Position numbers and translations under genes: made by a program. A DNA stretch of 64,000 nt from Ignavibacteria bacterium (GTDB taxonomy: Bacteria; Bacteroidota; Ignavibacteria; Kapaibacteriales; UBA2268). Below the pieces are notes generated by a model, which was not told where the DNA came from, made no database searches, and saw nothing but the letters and a program-made list of their open reading frames with translations. The DNA is taken from positions 1 to 64,000 of the forward strand of contig JAISJI010000017.1 in assembly GCA_031261605.1 (NCBI GenBank). The letters are read 5' to 3'. Shown here one piece after another: positions 10,244 through 18,120 of the stretch. Each line of letters begins with the position of its first letter. Within the stretch, counting starts at the first letter, position 1.

Positions 10244-10975
10244 CTATTTAATCAATATAAATGCAGTCATACGCCCAGCGTTATCGCCATCTCTACGGAA
10301 GGAATGAAAATTGTCATTGCTAATTGTGCATACAGAGGATACCTCTAAATTGTGTTCTGTATCCACTCCTGCATCCCGCAGTTGTGCAACAATAGCACCT
10401 TTGAGGTCTAACAAATACTTCCCTCCACCAATAGCCGTTCTGTGATTTGGAAAATGCTTTGCCACATCCTCTCCTACTTCATACTTCTCCTTTCCGGCGC
10501 AAGGCGTGATATACACAAGTATATTGCTCGGCTTCGCTCCATACTCCTCCCGCATCATAGCAATTCCTTTCGGAACAATCTGTGCGACAGTTCCTTTCCA
10601 ACCAGAATGAAATGCCGCAATACATTGTGTGAGCGGGTCATAGCAAAGGATACCAGCACAATCCGCCAAGTTTATACAAAGTGCCAAGCCGGAGTTATTA
10701 GAAATAAATCCATCTGATTCCTCAAGTTTTTGCTGTTCTGTGCCGATAATACGAATATAGTTGCTATGCACTTGTTTTTGAAATACTAATGCAGAGGTGT
10801 CGCAACCAATATTAGACGCAAGTATCTCCCTATTCAGCATAACCTCGGCATCGCTGTTGTGTGCTAATTTGTAAGCAGAGAACCCATTTGGAAACAACTT
10901 GTAATTTGAAAATGTAATACCGCTAGTAATATTTGGTGGAAAAATAGTCGGTCGTAAAATATTTATCTTTAGCAT
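10244..10975 (-). CDS. pgeF: YfiH/PgeF-family (laccase-domain) protein
   Basis: The 243-aa protein belongs to the multicopper-polyphenol-oxidase-fold family. Members are reported to act on purine nucleosides or to edit peptidoglycan precursors. The metal-binding signature is visible: QKQVHSNY, LADCAGILCYD, HSGWKGTV and TPCAGKEKYEVG. It has no signal peptide, so it is cytosolic. It is divergent from the RNase P RNA gene and converges on uvrB. Substrate cannot be set from sequence. Confidence 0.92.
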   Translation of the reverse strand: MLKINILRPTIFPPNITSGITFSNYKLFPNGFSAYKLAHNSDAEVMLNREILASNIGCDTSALVFQKQVHSNYIRIIGTEQQKLEESDGFISNNSGLALCINLADCAGILCYDPLTQCIAAFHSGWKGTVAQIVPKGIAMMREEYGAKPSNILVYITPCAGKEKYEVGEDVAKHFPNHRTAIGGGKYLLDLKGAIVAQLRDAGVDTEHNLEVSSVCTISNDNFHSFRRDGDNAGRMTAFILIK

Positions 10976-11043
10976 ATCTTTTTTTATTGTTTGTAGTATT
11001 AATTTAACAATTAATTATTATATTTACACTAATTGAAATATAC

Positions 11044-11448
11044 TTTTGATGGAAAGGCAATCGCTTATACACAATTTAATGTTGTTATAAGAGGAAAGTC
11101 CGAACTCCATAGAACATTATGCTTCCTAACAGGAAGACCACACCTAACCGTTGTGGATGGAAAGTGCAACAGAAAATATACCGCAACATAATCGTAGTTT
11201 AATGCATTATGCTGTAAGGGTGAAATGGTGGTGTAAGAGACCACCGCATAGTTGGCGACAACTATGGCAGTGCAAACCCCATAAGGAGCAAAACCAAGCA
11301 AGATATGTGGCACTTTGGCTAATGCTTTGTTCGAGCAAGTATCTGGGTAGGTTGCTATAGTTTATTGGCAACAATAAATACAGATAAATGATTGCCTCTA
11401 TTATCCTCAGGTAATAAAGACAGAATTCGGCTTATTATTCGTCATCAG
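11044..11448 (+). ncRNA. rnpB: RNase P RNA (bacterial type A)
   Basis: The 5' conserved block GAGGAAAGTCCGAACTCC occurs at 11090. The P2 helix pairs GGCAATC (11056-11062) with GATTGCC near 11390, and the 3' block ACAGAATTCGGCTTAT occurs at 11420-11435. Internal hallmark segments include AGGGTGAAATGG. The ends are set by a possible short P1 pairing of TGATG with CATCA and are uncertain by several bases. ORF-track entries here are shadows. Confidence 0.93.
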
Positions 11449-11497
11449 TATTTTTCAATTATATTACACAACCATAATAAATAAAGGTGTTAATAAA

Positions 11498-11809
11498 ATG
11501 GAACTTCCACAAGACGAAATGCTATTAGAACTGTTTGGCGAGTTTGTAGACCAGTGGCTTACAGATGTAAATGCACAATACGATGACTTCGTGGCTGCCA
11601 AAGATACAGTTGATTTCTATCGCTTCGCTCATACCCTTAAGGGCTCCGGCTACCAATTCGGTATCCAACCGTTAGGCGACAGAGGAATTGAACTAATGGC
11701 ATTGATTAAAGCAGAGGACTGGGAAAAAATTCCGGCATACAAAAAATTATTGCTCGATATCCTTAACGATGCCAAAGAGTCATACGACGAGTGGGTAGCA
11801 AAACAATAG
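11498..11809 (+). CDS. HPt-domain phosphotransfer protein
   Basis: The 103-aa all-helical protein is a single histidine phosphotransfer domain. The motif FAHTLKGSGYQFG carries the phospho-accepting His45. Such proteins shuttle phosphate between a hybrid kinase and a response regulator; neither partner is in the window. It is the first gene of a possible + strand run (11498, 11874, 12453, 12703) ending at the hairpin at 12953. Confidence 0.9.
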   Translation: MELPQDEMLLELFGEFVDQWLTDVNAQYDDFVAAKDTVDFYRFAHTLKGSGYQFGIQPLGDRGIELMALIKAEDWEKIPAYKKLLLDILNDAKESYDEWVAKQ

Positions 11810-11873
11810 CAATATTTTTTTAAACTAATCTCTACAATTAATTGTCATTTAATAAGAAACAATAGGAGAATAT

Positions 11874-12395
11874 ATGCGTCAATATATACTACACATAACA
11901 TTATCTTTAGCAATTGCATTCATCGCAATAAGTAGTGTCTCATACGCACAAATGAAAATCGCTATACTACCATATAGCAACCTTGATGGCAACTTTGACC
12001 TCAATCAATATTGCTACCAATTACAAGATTCGCTTACCAAAGCGTTTGATGCAATAGACCCAGAGCATCAAAAAATAGTAGTTATACCGGTCTCTACCGT
12101 CAATGCTGCATTGACAGCACAAGGTATTGATGCCAATACCCCTACATTTGATACTGACAAATGGAATATCGTGCCGGCACTACAAGTAGACCGCATTATT
12201 TCAGGCAATTTTAGAATTACCTCAAAGCGGTTCCTTATTAACTCTTACATCTATTACCCGGATAACCAGATGCAAGACCCTGATTTTAGGGCGAAGGACA
12301 TTTTTAAGAAGGAAGAAGCCATTTTTGACGCTATCCCTATGATTGTCCGCCAACTATCTAAAGCATTCGGTATTACTCCGCCGGAAACAGAGTAA
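11874..12395 (+). CDS. Exported protein, TolB-N/CsgG-like fold suspected
   Basis: The 173-aa protein has a signal peptide (about 1-26, ending SVSYAQ). The mature part opens MKIAILPYSNLDG, typical of exported proteins with a TolB N-terminal-like or CsgG/LpoB-like domain. The YCYQLQDSLTKAF stretch and the LQVDRIISGNF strand fit that fold. An RBS-like GGAG lies before the ATG. Function is unknown; a periplasmic or outer-membrane-associated role is inferred. No T9SS tail or lipobox was seen. Confidence 0.75.
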   Translation: MRQYILHITLSLAIAFIAISSVSYAQMKIAILPYSNLDGNFDLNQYCYQLQDSLTKAFDAIDPEHQKIVVIPVSTVNAALTAQGIDANTPTFDTDKWNIVPALQVDRIISGNFRITSKRFLINSYIYYPDNQMQDPDFRAKDIFKKEEAIFDAIPMIVRQLSKAFGITPPETE

Positions 12396-12452
12396 TATTA
12401 AATATTATAAGACAATTAATTAACTATATATTAACCATTAATAAACATAACT

Positions 12453-12662
12453 ATGAGTGTAAGTTCAATCGGCGGCTCCAGTTTAAGCTCCGCTTACCAA
12501 ACTGCGAACGCTACAACTAGACAAACTGCATCTATGTCCGCTCTGAAAGGAGCAATGGCTCAACCACAAGAATTCTTACAACTATTGGAGGCATCCATAT
12601 CTGTTAAGAACGCTACTAATATAGCAAGCGGTATGGGCATAAACGTAGATTCATACGCTTAA
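12453..12662 (+). CDS. Small protein, YjfB-like putative motility family
   Basis: The 69-aa protein is rich in Ser/Ala/Thr at the N-terminus. It then has an amphipathic helix (SALKGAMAQPQEFLQLLEAS) and a short C-terminal GMGINVDSY segment. That layout resembles the small YjfB 'putative motility protein' family, but the match is by eye. It sits with another small protein of similar composition downstream of the HPt gene. It has no signal peptide. Confidence 0.6.
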   Translation: MSVSSIGGSSLSSAYQTANATTRQTASMSALKGAMAQPQEFLQLLEASISVKNATNIASGMGINVDSYA

Positions 12663-12702
12663 TTAAAACCATTTTTTTTCACCCTAATATAAAGGAGGCG
12701 TT

Positions 12703-12933
12703 ATGACAATCGAGAGTAGTCGTATGCAAATGCCAACAGCATCTCCAACTAACCCATTGATGAACGTCCAAAATGACGTCCGTCGCGGATTAAATGAGAT
12801 TGACAGAAATCCTGTCGCTGCAGGGAATGCCAATAAACAGGCGGTTGCAGGTATGTCGGTGCCTCAACCACAAAGCACAACGCAATCTGCAAGTGCTCAA
12901 ATATCCCGTGGTTATCTTGATATCAAGATTTAA
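12703..12933 (+). CDS. Small uncharacterised protein ending in LDIKI
   Basis: A strong Shine-Dalgarno (AAAGGAGG, 4 nt before the ATG) supports this 76-aa ORF, which is unusual in a genome with few clear SDs. The product is polar, Gln/Ser/Asn-rich and low in hydrophobics. The C-terminus (ISRGYLDIKI) resembles the ending of YjfB-like proteins. The family is not recognised. A rho-independent terminator follows at once, closing the transcription unit. Confidence 0.65.
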   Translation: MTIESSRMQMPTASPTNPLMNVQNDVRRGLNEIDRNPVAAGNANKQAVAGMSVPQPQSTTQSASAQISRGYLDIKI

Positions 12934-12952
12934 CTAGCCCGATACTGATAGG

Positions 12953-12981
12953 AAGGAGGTCTTGCGAGACCTCCTTTTTTT
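12953..12981 (+). terminator. Rho-independent terminator after the 11498-12933 gene run
   Basis: AAGGAGGTCT and AGACCTCCTT form a 10-bp stem with a TGCG loop, followed by a T7 run. Confidence 0.92.
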
Positions 12982-13064
12982 GTGCTGAGACAACTATCCT
13001 ATGTGGTGTCTATTGGAGCCATTTTAAAAAATACAATAGAATTATCCATAAAAAACGCACAAAG

Positions 13065-13096
13065 TTTGGAAATTTGATAAATTATTATTATTTTTG
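13065..13096 (+). promoter_or_regulatory. Promoter for tRNA-Leu (Bacteroidetes consensus)
   Basis: TTTG (13065-13068), a 20-nt spacer, then TATTTTTG (13089-13096) fit the TTTG-N19/20-TAnnTTTG consensus exactly. The tRNA starts 33 nt downstream. Confidence 0.75.
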
Positions 13097-13128
13097 AAAA
13101 CTAGGTTGGTGAAAATTAATTTAGTGTT

Positions 13129-13212
13129 GCTCGGGTGGCGGAATTGGTAGACGCTCAGGACTTAAAATCCTGTGATGGCAACATCGTGTGGGTTCAAGTC
13201 CCATCCTGAGTA
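13129..13212 (+). tRNA. tRNA-Leu (anticodon TAA)
   Basis: The acceptor arm GCTCGGG pairs with CCTGAGT. The D arm is GCG/CGC, the anticodon stem CAGGA/TCCTG carries loop CTTAAAA with anticodon TAA, and the long class II variable arm is TGATGGCAACATCGT. The T arm is GTGGG-TTCAAGT-CCCAT. The 3' CCA is not encoded. Confidence 0.96.
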
Positions 13213-13213
13213 C

Positions 13214-13249
13214 AAAAGGTCCTATGTTGTAAAAGCATAGGACCTTTTT
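13214..13249 (+). terminator. Rho-independent terminator of tRNA-Leu
   Basis: AAAAGGTCCTATG pairs with CATAGGACCTTTT around a short loop and runs into T5. It begins 2 nt after the tRNA. Confidence 0.95.
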
Positions 13250-13333
13250 GTATATATGTGGTGAATTATTATTGTTTTTAAGAAGATGTAATTTAGGAGC
13301 AAATAATTATTTGCCACTACAACTAAAAATATG

Positions 13334-13364
13334 TTTGTAAATTGGAATAAAAGTGTTATTTTTG
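13334..13364 (+). promoter_or_regulatory. Promoter for the STAS gene (Bacteroidetes consensus)
   Basis: TTTG (13334-13337), a 19-nt spacer, then TATTTTTG (13357-13364) match the Bacteroidetes sigma-A consensus. The start codon is about 50 nt further on. Confidence 0.75.
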
Positions 13365-13416
13365 TAAGTAATACAGATATTCAATCTTTGTTACAAACCT
13401 AATGTATATTTAATAT

Positions 13417-13746
13417 ATGAACTTTCAAGTAGAAACCCGCGATAATTACTCTATATTCACTATTTTTGACGAAACGATAGAGGGTAAGTCAGCATCAGAA
13501 CTTAAGGCGAAAATCCTTTTGGTAGCCCAGCCGGACATTAAAGCATTAATAATAGACCTATCTAATGTTAAAGTAATAGATAGTAGTGGATTGGGTGCAT
13601 TGTTATTGGCACATCGCCAGTTAAATCAGCATAAAATACCGGTTATATTGGTTGGTATGCAGGATTTTATTAAAGAACTACTTAAAATTACCCATATAGA
13701 CGAACTATTCAAATACAGCGACTGTATCAGTGACGCCATCTCTTAA
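13417..13746 (+). CDS. STAS-domain anti-sigma factor antagonist
   Basis: The 109-aa protein is a single STAS domain of the SpoIIAA/RsbV type. In the partner-switching family a kinase phosphorylates the Ser in the motif, here VIDSSGLGALLLAHR (Ser56/57). Upstream is the usual IIDLSNVKVID beta-strand and turn. No anti-sigma kinase or phosphatase lies nearby. The next gene, an LptF/G permease, starts 18 nt downstream and may share the transcript. Confidence 0.93.
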   Translation: MNFQVETRDNYSIFTIFDETIEGKSASELKAKILLVAQPDIKALIIDLSNVKVIDSSGLGALLLAHRQLNQHKIPVILVGMQDFIKELLKITHIDELFKYSDCISDAIS

Positions 13747-13764
13747 TAACGCATAGAACACATA

Positions 13765-14856
13765 TTGATAGACAGATATATACTACGGCAAATACTACTA
13801 ACACTCGTATTTGCACTAATAGCCCTGTGCAGTATCTTCATAATCGTAAATTTTATGGAGAAGATGGATGCGTTTATGGATTCCAAAGTGTCTCTATCGG
13901 TTATAGTCCGCTACTATATGGTCTATCTCCCAGATATACTTCGCATACTCGCTCCTGTATCAATACTCATATCCTGCCTCTTCACCATCGGCAGATTATC
14001 CAACAACAACGAAATAACTGCTATGAAGTCCGGCGGAATGGGCTTGCTACGCCTACTCTTCCCTATCGCAATCGTTGGCATTCTCCTCTGTGTAGCACAA
14101 TACTTCTTCAACGGCTGGGTAGTTCCTGCTGCCAATGAAGAGAAGGAGCATATCAACCAATTTGAACTCGGTAGAAGTTCGTCAAATGAACCGGTGAGCA
14201 ATCTCGCATTCCGTGATGCTCCCGAAAGAAATGTCCTCATCCAATACTACAATTCCGCAGAGAACAAGGGCTACTTCGCTATCATTGAGGAATATATTCC
14301 AAATACCATTAACACCGCTTCCCCTACGCTCTCTAAGCATATAGAAGCCAATAGCATTGTCTGGGATGAGAAGCAGAATGATTGGGTGCTACATAAGGCG
14401 ATGGTGCGAACGGTCGTGGATAAAGAGCATATTACTACAAATCTATATAACGAAATGCCCTATCATCTCAACATCACGCAAAAGCAAATGGCGAAAATAA
14501 ATCGCAAGACAACTATGCTTAATTTTGACGAAATGCGGGAGTATATTTCTCTGCTCAAGCAAGGTGGTAAGGATGTTCGCAATATGGAGATAGACCTGCA
14601 TTCCTCGCAAGCATTGCCTTTAGCCAACTTCATTGTTATCCTCTTTGCTGTGTCCTTTGCGAGCGTTAAGAAACGCAATGGAATGGCAGTGCAAGTAGCC
14701 GCTGCAATGGTTATCGCTTTCACCTACCTAATATTCTTCCAAGTAAGCAAGCCAATAGGTATTGCTCTCAATATGCCAGCCGTTCTTATTGGCTGGTTCG
14801 CAAACATTATTTTCTTTGTCTGTGGTATTATCAGTGTAATTAAGGCACGGATGTAG
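13765..14856 (+). CDS. LptF/LptG-family (YjgP/YjgQ) permease
   Basis: The 363-aa membrane protein is a subunit of the LPS-export ABC complex LptBFG, which extracts LPS from the inner membrane. It begins IDRYILRQILLTLVFALIAL, the conserved family N-terminus, so a TTG start at 13765 is likely; no in-frame ATG lies close by. Three N-terminal transmembrane helices, a ~150-residue periplasmic beta-jellyroll-like region and three C-terminal helices are visible. LptF versus LptG cannot be settled by eye. Confidence 0.9.
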   Translation: MIDRYILRQILLTLVFALIALCSIFIIVNFMEKMDAFMDSKVSLSVIVRYYMVYLPDILRILAPVSILISCLFTIGRLSNNNEITAMKSGGMGLLRLLFPIAIVGILLCVAQYFFNGWVVPAANEEKEHINQFELGRSSSNEPVSNLAFRDAPERNVLIQYYNSAENKGYFAIIEEYIPNTINTASPTLSKHIEANSIVWDEKQNDWVLHKAMVRTVVDKEHITTNLYNEMPYHLNITQKQMAKINRKTTMLNFDEMREYISLLKQGGKDVRNMEIDLHSSQALPLANFIVILFAVSFASVKKRNGMAVQVAAAMVIAFTYLIFFQVSKPIGIALNMPAVLIGWFANIIFFVCGIISVIKARM

Positions 14857-14878
14857 TATCCGCAAAATCTGCAAATTA

Positions 14879-14910
14879 TTTGTATATTTGAATATAATGT
14901 ATTATCTTTG
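14879..14910 (+). promoter_or_regulatory. Promoter for yqeY (Bacteroidetes consensus)
   Basis: TTTG (14879-14882), a 20-nt spacer, then TATCTTTG (14903-14910), with the ATG 33 nt downstream. Confidence 0.75.
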
Positions 14911-14943
14911 CATTATCATTGGTAATACTAACATTATAATATT

Positions 14944-15396
14944 ATGTCATTAGAAGAAACAATAAATGTAGCATTGAAAGATGCAATGAAATCAGGCGAT
15001 AAGATTCGCACAGAAACCCTTCGCTCAATACGCGCCGGTATTATAGAATTCGCTAAAAGTGGTGCCGGTCACGCTATGCTCGAAGCCGATGAGTTAAAGG
15101 TGCTTAACTCCAACGCAAAGAAACGCAAAGATGCCATAGAGATGTATGAGAAAGGTGGCAGAGCAGACCTCGCCGATAAAGAGAAATCCGAACTCGCCAT
15201 TATCCAAGAATTTCTACCGAAGCAAATGGATGAAGCGGAGATTACCGCTATTGTGCAGCGTATTATCAGCGAAAGCGGTGCTACAAACGCAAAGGATTTC
15301 GGTAAAGTAATAGGTCTATGTATGAAGGAACTCAAAGGACGAGCCGATGGGAATGTTGTGCAAGGCATTGTGAAGGGGATTCTAAATCAGGAGTAG
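14944..15396 (+). CDS. GatB/YqeY-domain protein
   Basis: The 150-aa protein is a stand-alone YqeY domain, related to the tail domain of the amidotransferase subunit GatB. It carries the typical ALKDAMKSGDKIRTETLRSI start, the KKRKDAIEMYEKGGRADLADKE helix pair, the EFLPKQMDEAEI turn and the C-terminal KELKGRADGNVVQGIVKGIL. It probably has a tRNA-related role. Only 3 nt separate its stop from the first antitoxin of a tandem TA array. Confidence 0.95.
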   Translation: MSLEETINVALKDAMKSGDKIRTETLRSIRAGIIEFAKSGAGHAMLEADELKVLNSNAKKRKDAIEMYEKGGRADLADKEKSELAIIQEFLPKQMDEAEITAIVQRIISESGATNAKDFGKVIGLCMKELKGRADGNVVQGIVKGILNQE

Positions 15397-15399
15397 ATT

Positions 15400-15570
15400 A
15401 TGCAAACAACCATAGATATAGAAGAAATAGATATAGAATATGATGAGCCGCTGGTTCTTACGCCGGAGCAGATCGCTATGCTTGAGAGAGCAGAGGACGA
15501 CATCGCTAATGGGCGATGCTATACTCGTGAGGAGTTTAGAGAATATTTTAGCGAGAAATACGGATGGTAG
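15400..15570 (+). CDS. RelB-like antitoxin, copy 1 of tandem TA module
   Basis: The 56-aa ORF is too short for the ORF track. The product is acidic with an LTPEQIAMLERAEDDIANGR helix, then a YTREEFREYFSEKYGW tail of the type seen in short RelB/Phd-like antitoxins beside ParE/RelE toxins. It overlaps the toxin start by 7 nt, a standard TA layout. It is nearly identical to copy 2 (15872) over its first ~42 codons and diverges after that. Confidence 0.85.
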   Translation: MQTTIDIEEIDIEYDEPLVLTPEQIAMLERAEDDIANGRCYTREEFREYFSEKYGW

Positions 15571-15860
15571 TAGAATGGGCAGATACCGCTCTCATTCAAA
15601 TTGATGAAGCGGTAAATTACTGGAATAATCGTAATCAATCAGCTACATATTCCAAAAAATTACTATCCAATATTGAAACTATATTGGATATGTTAGAAGT
15701 ATATCCATATATGGGGAAGCGACTGGATAATGCCGATGCACGCTCTGTCTCATTACATCCATATCGTATAATTTACCGGATAGACGATGATGTAATCCAT
15801 ATTCTTGCGTTCTGGCACAACAGCCAAGAGCCAGATAAATTATTAGATGCAATTAATTAA
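15564..15860 (+). CDS. RelE/ParE-family toxin, copy 1
   Basis: The 98-aa toxin has the ParE/RelE plan: VEWADTALIQIDEAVNYW helix, a KLLSNIETILDMLEVYPYMGK second helix and turn, then the beta-sheet PYRIIYRIDDDVIHILAFWH. The last 27 residues are identical to copy 2 at the DNA level, while the N-terminal two thirds differ clearly. The ATG lies inside the antitoxin's last codons. The target (ribosome or gyrase) cannot be told from sequence. Confidence 0.9.
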   Translation: MVVEWADTALIQIDEAVNYWNNRNQSATYSKKLLSNIETILDMLEVYPYMGKRLDNADARSVSLHPYRIIYRIDDDVIHILAFWHNSQEPDKLLDAIN

Positions 15861-15869
15861 ATAAAAATA
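15780..15869 (+). repeat. 90-bp direct repeat, copy 1 (toxin 3' end)
   Basis: This segment is identical base for base to 16260-16349 and spans the toxin C-terminus and the following AT-rich spacer. The period of the tandem duplication is 480 bp. Confidence 0.95.
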
Positions 15870-15871
15870 TT

Positions 15872-16042
15872 ATGCAAACAACCATAGATATAGAAGAAAT
15901 AGATGTAGAATATGATGAGCCGCTGGTTCTTACGCCGGAGCAAATTGCTATGCTTGAGAGAGCAGAGGACGACATCGCTAATGGGCGATGCTATACCGAG
16001 GAAGAGGTAGAGGAATATTTTGATAAAAAATACGGATGGTAG
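15872..16042 (+). CDS. RelB-like antitoxin, copy 2
   Basis: The 56-aa paralogue of the 15400 antitoxin is almost identical to it up to NGRCYT, with only three or four base changes in the first ~125 nt. It then diverges to EEEVEEYFDKKYGW. It starts 12 nt after toxin copy 1, so all four genes form one tandem unit. Confidence 0.85.
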   Translation: MQTTIDIEEIDVEYDEPLVLTPEQIAMLERAEDDIANGRCYTEEEVEEYFDKKYGW

Positions 16043-16043
16043 A

Positions 16044-16340
16044 ATGAAAGTTGCTTGGACAGAACTTGCTTTGTATCAATTTGATGATGCGCTTGACTAT
16101 TGGGATGAGCACAATAAATCTACCGCATATTCCAAAAAACTTAGAGCAAAAGTAAAGAGCCAAATACAGTTTCTAAAGGAATTTCCATATAGTGGAAGAC
16201 AATCAGTATATGTATCTGCAAGATATGTAGTAATTGATAGATATAGCATTTTCTATAGAATAGACGATGATGTAATCCATATTCTTGCGTTCTGGCACAA
16301 CAGCCAAGAGCCAGATAAATTATTAGATGCAATTAATTAA
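16044..16340 (+). CDS. RelE/ParE-family toxin, copy 2
   Basis: The ATG at 16044 gives MKVAWTELALYQFDDALDYW, matching copy 1's start. The ORF track's TTG start at 16020 would add residues that overlap the antitoxin. The 98-aa protein has the same fold elements as copy 1 but a divergent core. Its C-terminal RIDDDVIHILAFWHNSQEPD and the 90-bp flank are identical to copy 1. The divergent cores suggest two distinct toxin specificities held on a shared frame. Confidence 0.9.
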   Translation: MKVAWTELALYQFDDALDYWDEHNKSTAYSKKLRAKVKSQIQFLKEFPYSGRQSVYVSARYVVIDRYSIFYRIDDDVIHILAFWHNSQEPDKLLDAIN

Positions 16341-16349
16341 ATAAAAATA
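16260..16349 (+). repeat. 90-bp direct repeat, copy 2
   Basis: Exact match of 15780-15869. Confidence 0.95.
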
Positions 16350-16367
16350 AACATACAGATAAACAAA

Positions 16368-18107
16368 ATGAAAAGAACACTTATTATCCTAACAACATTG
16401 TTAGCACTCGCTTCTTTCGCTCACGCCCAAGATAATACCATCCTTGTGGATGCCGTGAAAAAAGAACTCAACCGCTCACTTAGCGAGTTGAAAACACAGC
16501 CCAATCCGCCTTACTTTATCTCTTACCAAGTGATAGACAAGTATACCAATAGGATTAGCGCTAGTTTCGGTAAATTGGATTTCAATAGAGATGACCATAA
16601 CCGAACGCTTGATATAGACCTCCGTGTAGGTAGTTACCAGTTGGATAACACCCACTTCATACGCGGTAACTATGACTTCGGTGGCAACATCTACGGCATT
16701 ACTACTCTGCCGTTGGAAGATGATGAAATGGCTATTCGTAATGCCATTTGGAACAACACCGATAAAGCGTATAGAAAGGCGATAGAGAAGTTTGAGAAAG
16801 CAGTAGCCAACCAAAATGTGAAAGTTGCTGCCGAAGATACATCCGCCGACTTCTCACACGAGCAGCCAACACAATATAGCGAGCCGTTCCGCGAACGCAA
16901 AATATACAACGAAATGACACGTATATTCCTCGACCCCGAAAAAGTATTCGCTTTGGATACAAATAAATGGATTGCTATATGCAAACGTTTGTCGGAGAAG
17001 TTCGTGCAACATCAATGGCTTTTTGAAGGTAATGTCACATTCTCTGCTGAGTTAAATAATAAGTTGTTCGTAAATACGGAAGGAACACAAATCCAAGTAT
17101 CAGAGCCGACAATACGTCTGATGATAGATGCAAAAGCAAAGGCGGAAGATGGAATGGTGTTGCCTCTTTACAAAAGTTACTTCGCCTTTGAAAGCAAGGA
17201 TTTGCCCACAGAAGAGGAAATAGCGAAGGATATAGATACACTGATATTGACCCTTGACCAATTACGCAATGCTCCGATGAGCACTACTTTCAGCGGTCCA
17301 GCCATTCTATCGTGTGCTGCTGCTGGCGTATTCTTCCACGAAATATTTGGACATAGAGTGGAAGGATTTAGAGAAAAAGACCCCGATGCAAGTAATACAT
17401 TCAAAACGCTTATCGGCAAAAAAGTTCTTCCCGAATTTATGGATGTCGTATTTAACCCGGGCGCAAAGAAATCACAAAACGGACAAGACCTCGCCGGCTA
17501 TTACAAATACGATGACGAAGGTATGGCTGGAGGTGAAGTAACGACCGTTAAGAATGGTATATTTGAACGCTACCTTATGTCGCGTAGTCCAATTGAGGGC
17601 TTTGACAATAGCAATGGACACGGTAGGAAGTCGCAAGGTAGAAGTGCAGTTACCCGTCAATCCAATTTAATGGTTATCGCCCACGAGACCGTAACGATTG
17701 ACTCAATGCGTAAGATGCTTATCGTAGAAGCAAAGAAGCAAAATCAGGAATACGGCTTGCTATTCAATCAAGTGCAAGGCGGTTTTACCTTTACACACCG
17801 CACGATGCCGAATGCTTTCAATGTGCTACCACTTGTGGTGTATAGAATATATGTGGATGGACGACCGGACGAATTGGTGCGTGGAGTGGATTTGATTGGC
17901 ACACCGCTAAATACTTTCTCTAATATCATTGCTGCTGCAAACGATTACGGTGTGTTCAATGGAGTATGTGGAGCGGAGAGTGGCTGGGTGCCTGTTTCGG
18001 CAAGTTCACCTTCGCTACTAGTATCCAAGATAGAGACGCAAAAGAAATCAAAATCGCAAGCCCGTTTACCGATATTACCATCTCCTATAGAGACAGAGAA
18101 GCAATAA
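16368..18107 (+). CDS. Exported TldD/PmbA-family metallopeptidase
   Basis: The 579-aa protein belongs to family U62 (TldD). The metal motif FFHEIFGHRVEGF lies near residue 322, and the C-terminal GLLFNQVQGGFTF and PLVVYRIYVDGRPDELVRGV segments match TldD. Unlike E. coli TldD it starts with a clear signal peptide (MKRTLIILTTLLALASFAHA), so it should act in the periplasm or outside. A cytosolic relative lies at 61291. It sits between the TA array and rodA (gap 13 nt to rodA), possibly one transcript. Confidence 0.93.
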   Translation: MKRTLIILTTLLALASFAHAQDNTILVDAVKKELNRSLSELKTQPNPPYFISYQVIDKYTNRISASFGKLDFNRDDHNRTLDIDLRVGSYQLDNTHFIRGNYDFGGNIYGITTLPLEDDEMAIRNAIWNNTDKAYRKAIEKFEKAVANQNVKVAAEDTSADFSHEQPTQYSEPFRERKIYNEMTRIFLDPEKVFALDTNKWIAICKRLSEKFVQHQWLFEGNVTFSAELNNKLFVNTEGTQIQVSEPTIRLMIDAKAKAEDGMVLPLYKSYFAFESKDLPTEEEIAKDIDTLILTLDQLRNAPMSTTFSGPAILSCAAAGVFFHEIFGHRVEGFREKDPDASNTFKTLIGKKVLPEFMDVVFNPGAKKSQNGQDLAGYYKYDDEGMAGGEVTTVKNGIFERYLMSRSPIEGFDNSNGHGRKSQGRSAVTRQSNLMVIAHETVTIDSMRKMLIVEAKKQNQEYGLLFNQVQGGFTFTHRTMPNAFNVLPLVVYRIYVDGRPDELVRGVDLIGTPLNTFSNIIAAANDYGVFNGVCGAESGWVPVSASSPSLLVSKIETQKKSKSQARLPILPSPIETEKQ

Positions 18108-18120
18108 AATTTATCGCTAA

